Source of the DNA: Climacteris rufus
Taxonomy: Eukaryota > Chordata > Aves > Passeriformes > Climacteridae
Length of the DNA stretch: 64,000 nucleotides
Assembly: GCA_013398175.1 (NCBI GenBank)
Contig: VZRZ01004237.1
Coordinates: forward strand, 354,122 to 418,121
Direction: 5' to 3'
Of this stretch, positions 60,940 through 64,000 are shown in pieces (positions within the stretch are counted from its first letter, which is position 1; every line of letters begins with the position of its first letter). The notes below the pieces were generated by a model. That model saw only the letters and a list, made by a program, of their open reading frames with translations, was not told the DNA's origin and did not search any database. A program made the position numbers and the translations under genes.

Positions 60940-61193
60940 GAGGAGGGATTAGACTACTGCCAATATTCAAACAAAGGATTTTGTTACTTGCAGGCACTTG
61001 GCTAGCACAGCAAGATACTCAGAAAGCACCCATGAAGAGTATACAGGATCTTTCTGCCAGTTACAGAGAAAGCTGTCTGGGATGAACTAAGACGTGTAGG
61101 AAATGGGCACGATTCTTATTTCAACATTCAGAAACAGATGTTACAAAGTGTGCAATTATAAAATAATGACTTTGTTCGTAACATACTGGTTGT

Positions 61194-61199
61194 AATAAA
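61194..61199 (+). terminator. IL16: IL16 polyadenylation signal
   Basis: A canonical AATAAA 255 bases after the stop codon. The region between has no other strong hexamer. Human IL16 has a longer 3' untranslated region, so further downstream sites may also be used. Confidence 0.55.
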
Positions 61200-61219
61200 A
61201 TACGTGACAGCTACAGTAC

Positions 61220-64000
61220 TCGCCTATTTGAAGCCATTAACTTAACAAATATCAGAAGCACATTCTGTGCTAAGTTTTCAGTGCTACTCTCCAAGTCCTG
61301 TTCCCTACCTTACCTTTCCAGGAACAAGAAATGTGGCTGCAAGCCTACAACAAAACACTGCCCTAGGGAATGTGTAAAGGGCAGAGAAAAAGTAGGATGC
61401 AGCTTTGTGTGTCAAAATTACATTCCCTAGAAAATTCCAGTTTTTCCATCAATAACATATCCAGGACAGCCAAAACCTGTAAAGGTAACTTTCTACTAGC
61501 AGTTGACAGAGCCAACTCAACTGCAGCAGGCAAACACAGGGTGGAAAGGAGTTCTCACAGTATTCCAAGGGGGAGGCAGGAATCTCAGGGTAGCGTAGTG
61601 GAAGTTTTCCTAACCTTCCTCTGGCCACAGGTCTCAAGAGGAGTACAGCAGGAAAATAACAAGGCCATTCAGAACCAAATCTTACCTTCCACCCACACTT
61701 TTTTTTTTTTTTTTAATGTCTCTGTTAATCTTGCAAGGGAAAGTACCAGTGTGAGTACTTGGGAATCCAAGTACTTCTGAACTGCTTATTCTGGAAATGC
61801 TAAATAACTTGGAGACCAATCTGTGCTTCAAACGCTGCTACTTTGGCATCTGTGTGCACTGTATGGAACTCTACCAGCAGCAGCTCGTGCATCTCTGGTC
61901 TCAGGCACCCAGCTGGTCTTCTCCAACCTGCTCCATTAAAGGGGAGAGATGCAAGGCAGGGTGGAAGCAGTGACTGGCCAGCTGAAAGCCAGATGGCTGT
62001 GCTGGTCATTGTCCTTGGCTGTTCAACTTCCCAGAGATGGGAATTTTCTGTACTCTTCTTCAGTTACTTCATTTCACCAGGAAGAAATTAAGGAGCTCAG
62101 GAGCTATTTTCTGTACACTTATCACAACGCCACAGAAACAGCAAATGAGAGAAGGGGAAGAAGAATAGGCAAGAGAAGGTATTAATTAAATCCAGGCATC
62201 AAACTTGCTGTGGCCTTTTCTCACAAAACAGTTCTATTAATCCTTGAAAGAACATTCTTGATAAGCCATCTGCCCCCACACTCCCAAACACTTGCTCAAG
62301 TGAGCTGTCTTTCCCAAAAACTAATCTCTATCTCAAAACAAACATTTTATTAGTTGAGTAGCAGCCAAAATAGGAGAAAAATGTGAGCAAATCCTTTTAA
62401 ACTTTTCTTAACTGGTATCTACATGAAACTCTTTGCCAAGACATTTCCAATTCCAATTTAGGAGGGCAGAGGGCTGAATGTGAAGGACTCTTAATTCCTG
62501 GATAGAAGGTGTTGAGCAGTCAGAAAAGGGATCCTTTAGTTATTTCAATGAAGTCTCACCATGCCTTTATTCCTCAAAGCAAAAAAAAAAATATAAATAG
62601 CTAGTAATTATAACACATTATCTTTTGCACATTATCTGCAAAAATAATTTGCATTACTTGCAGAAATAATGAGCGGTGACCGCAGCTCTGCTCCTTGAAC
62701 TTTTTGCTAATTAAATTGATGGAAAGGCTTGCCAAGATATAATTCATGCCTAACAACTTCAGTACACTTATAAAAATATGTATAAGCCTCTGTAATATTA
62801 AGGCCTACATCTTTTCTCAGTGAACTTGTTATTCCTCCTAAGTATAGAAAGCAGCAATTGGAAATAAGAACCAACCAAGAACCTGTGAGGGTGAGTGTTC
62901 TCACCAAAACACCTCTTCCCTAGGCAGTGAAGGTTGTGTCAGGAAAGACTTTTTCCCCTCTCACTGCCTTAAATTCAGAGATGCAGGAGGTCTACACAGC
63001 TCTTATGCTTCCTTGATGGCAGAACAGGTGTACGAGGAACCATTTCAAAGGATGATTCAGGAAAAACAGTAAGATGTAGCAGAAAAAAATATTTATTTCA
63101 CCACACCATTCAAGTTTTTACATCTTTGCATACAAAGGAGAGTAGGCTAAAAACTGTTTCCTTGAAAAACTGTTCCATGGGGTGAGATTTACAATGGGAA
63201 ACAGTGTGCAAGTCCATGCCCTATACTAAATATAAAAAAATACAGGGACAGAAAGCAGAGCATATTAACCTTGTTAAATAATCCAGTTACCACATTAAAA
63301 TCACAACCTGCATTGAAATTCCTAATTCAGCAATTATTTTTATTTTTGTAATTATATGTAATCCACAGTAATGTCTGAGGTTCCTGCAGCAACCAGCACC
63401 ACAGATATCTCCTAAAGATGGACACAGTATGGCAGACAAAATCAGGTGCTGATTTCCCAACATAATGCTGTGAGGCAAACCAGTCAGAAAAATGGAAAGG
63501 CCTTATGGCCTGTCAAGGTAAAGCTACAGAGAAGATAATTTACCCGTTAAAACCTCTGAACACAGGAAACCAAAAAACATTCAAATACAGTTCAAAATGG
63601 TCATTTCAAGTGCAGTTTAAAAAATGGCAAGTAAAGTGCTTAATCCTCTTTATTTATTGCCACTATGTCGGTTAAGTTTGTTTCATGACTGTGAAACCAC
63701 TGGTTTTGGTACAGAGAGGGGAAAGGAAGAGTGTCTAATTGCCAGCCCACAGACCTGGGAACTGATTAGCCTTGCTGGACCTTAACTTACAAAAAAGCAC
63801 TTAAGGCATATTTACCATCAATACTGATTGCCAGAACATGTGAAATCCTCTACCCAATCCCATTTGTTCTGGTTTTTACCATTTGCTGGCTTGGACCCAC
63901 TGAAGCATCTTAGCAGCTCTATGAGTGACGGCAGCAGAAGAGATATATTGGTTTTGGGGAAGAAACATTGTTCCACAAGAGCCTACAGGGAGTTTCAGAG
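61220..64000. other. sequence downstream of IL16, no coding exon seen
   Basis: No open frame here matches a protein I recognise. A 16-base T run lies at 61699-61714. In human the next gene is STARD5 on the minus strand. TTTATT hexamers (AATAAA on the minus strand) near 63091 and 63650 could mark the end of such a gene's 3' untranslated region, but no STARD5 coding sequence is visible. Confidence 0.5.
61699..61714 (+). repeat. poly(T) tract
   Basis: A run of 16 T, equivalent to a poly(A) tail on the minus strand. No retroposed body is recognised beside it. Confidence 0.85.

Noticed and set aside
1..64000. CRISPR arrays, bacterial-type operons, phage or plasmid modules
   Set aside because: None seen. 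The window is spliced vertebrate nuclear DNA, and its repeats are LINE fragments, unnamed direct repeats and microsatellites.

Overview
The window looks like bird nuclear DNA. It carries two spliced vertebrate genes on the + strand. The recognisable interspersed repeats are CR1-type LINE pieces plus older amniote LINE fragments, with no mammalian Alu or L1. The order CFAP161 then IL16 matches the order I know from human 15q25. The species cannot be fixed from the sequence. There are no operons, CRISPR arrays, tRNA or rRNA genes.

Layout. 1-2.4 kb is AT-rich sequence with no gene I can support. At 2.4-3.0 kb two CR1 fragments abut a CpG-rich block (about 2.96-3.53 kb) interrupted by a 389-base assembly gap. 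That block is probably the CFAP161 promoter and first exon. CFAP161 exons 2-7 follow at 3575-7590 and encode 270 residues up to a stop. 7.6-34.8 kb has no coding exon I can support. It holds two pairs of diverged direct repeats, ancient LINE remnants, low-complexity tracts and a GC-rich island near 22 kb; noncoding 5' exons or the promoter of IL16 may lie here. IL16 runs from its first coding exon (about 34.76 kb) to its stop at 60939. Eighteen coding exons join in frame into a predicted 1323-residue, four-PDZ pro-interleukin-16. All inferred introns are GT-AG. A polyadenylation signal lies at 61194. 61.2-64 kb is intergenic, possibly reaching the 3' end of a minus-strand neighbour.

How they work. 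CFAP161 is a ciliary doublet-microtubule inner protein. IL16 is a PDZ scaffold whose C-terminal PDZ domain is released as a cytokine in mammals. I see no functional link between the two; they are simply neighbours. The most informative observations are in IL16. The residue matching the mammalian caspase-3 cleavage Asp is Ser, the Met that starts the classical mammalian short pro-IL-16 is Val, and the C-terminal RRKS motif reads KRKN. Human comparisons are from memory and should be checked by alignment. I found no wholly new system. The rest is ordinary avian genic and repeat sequence.
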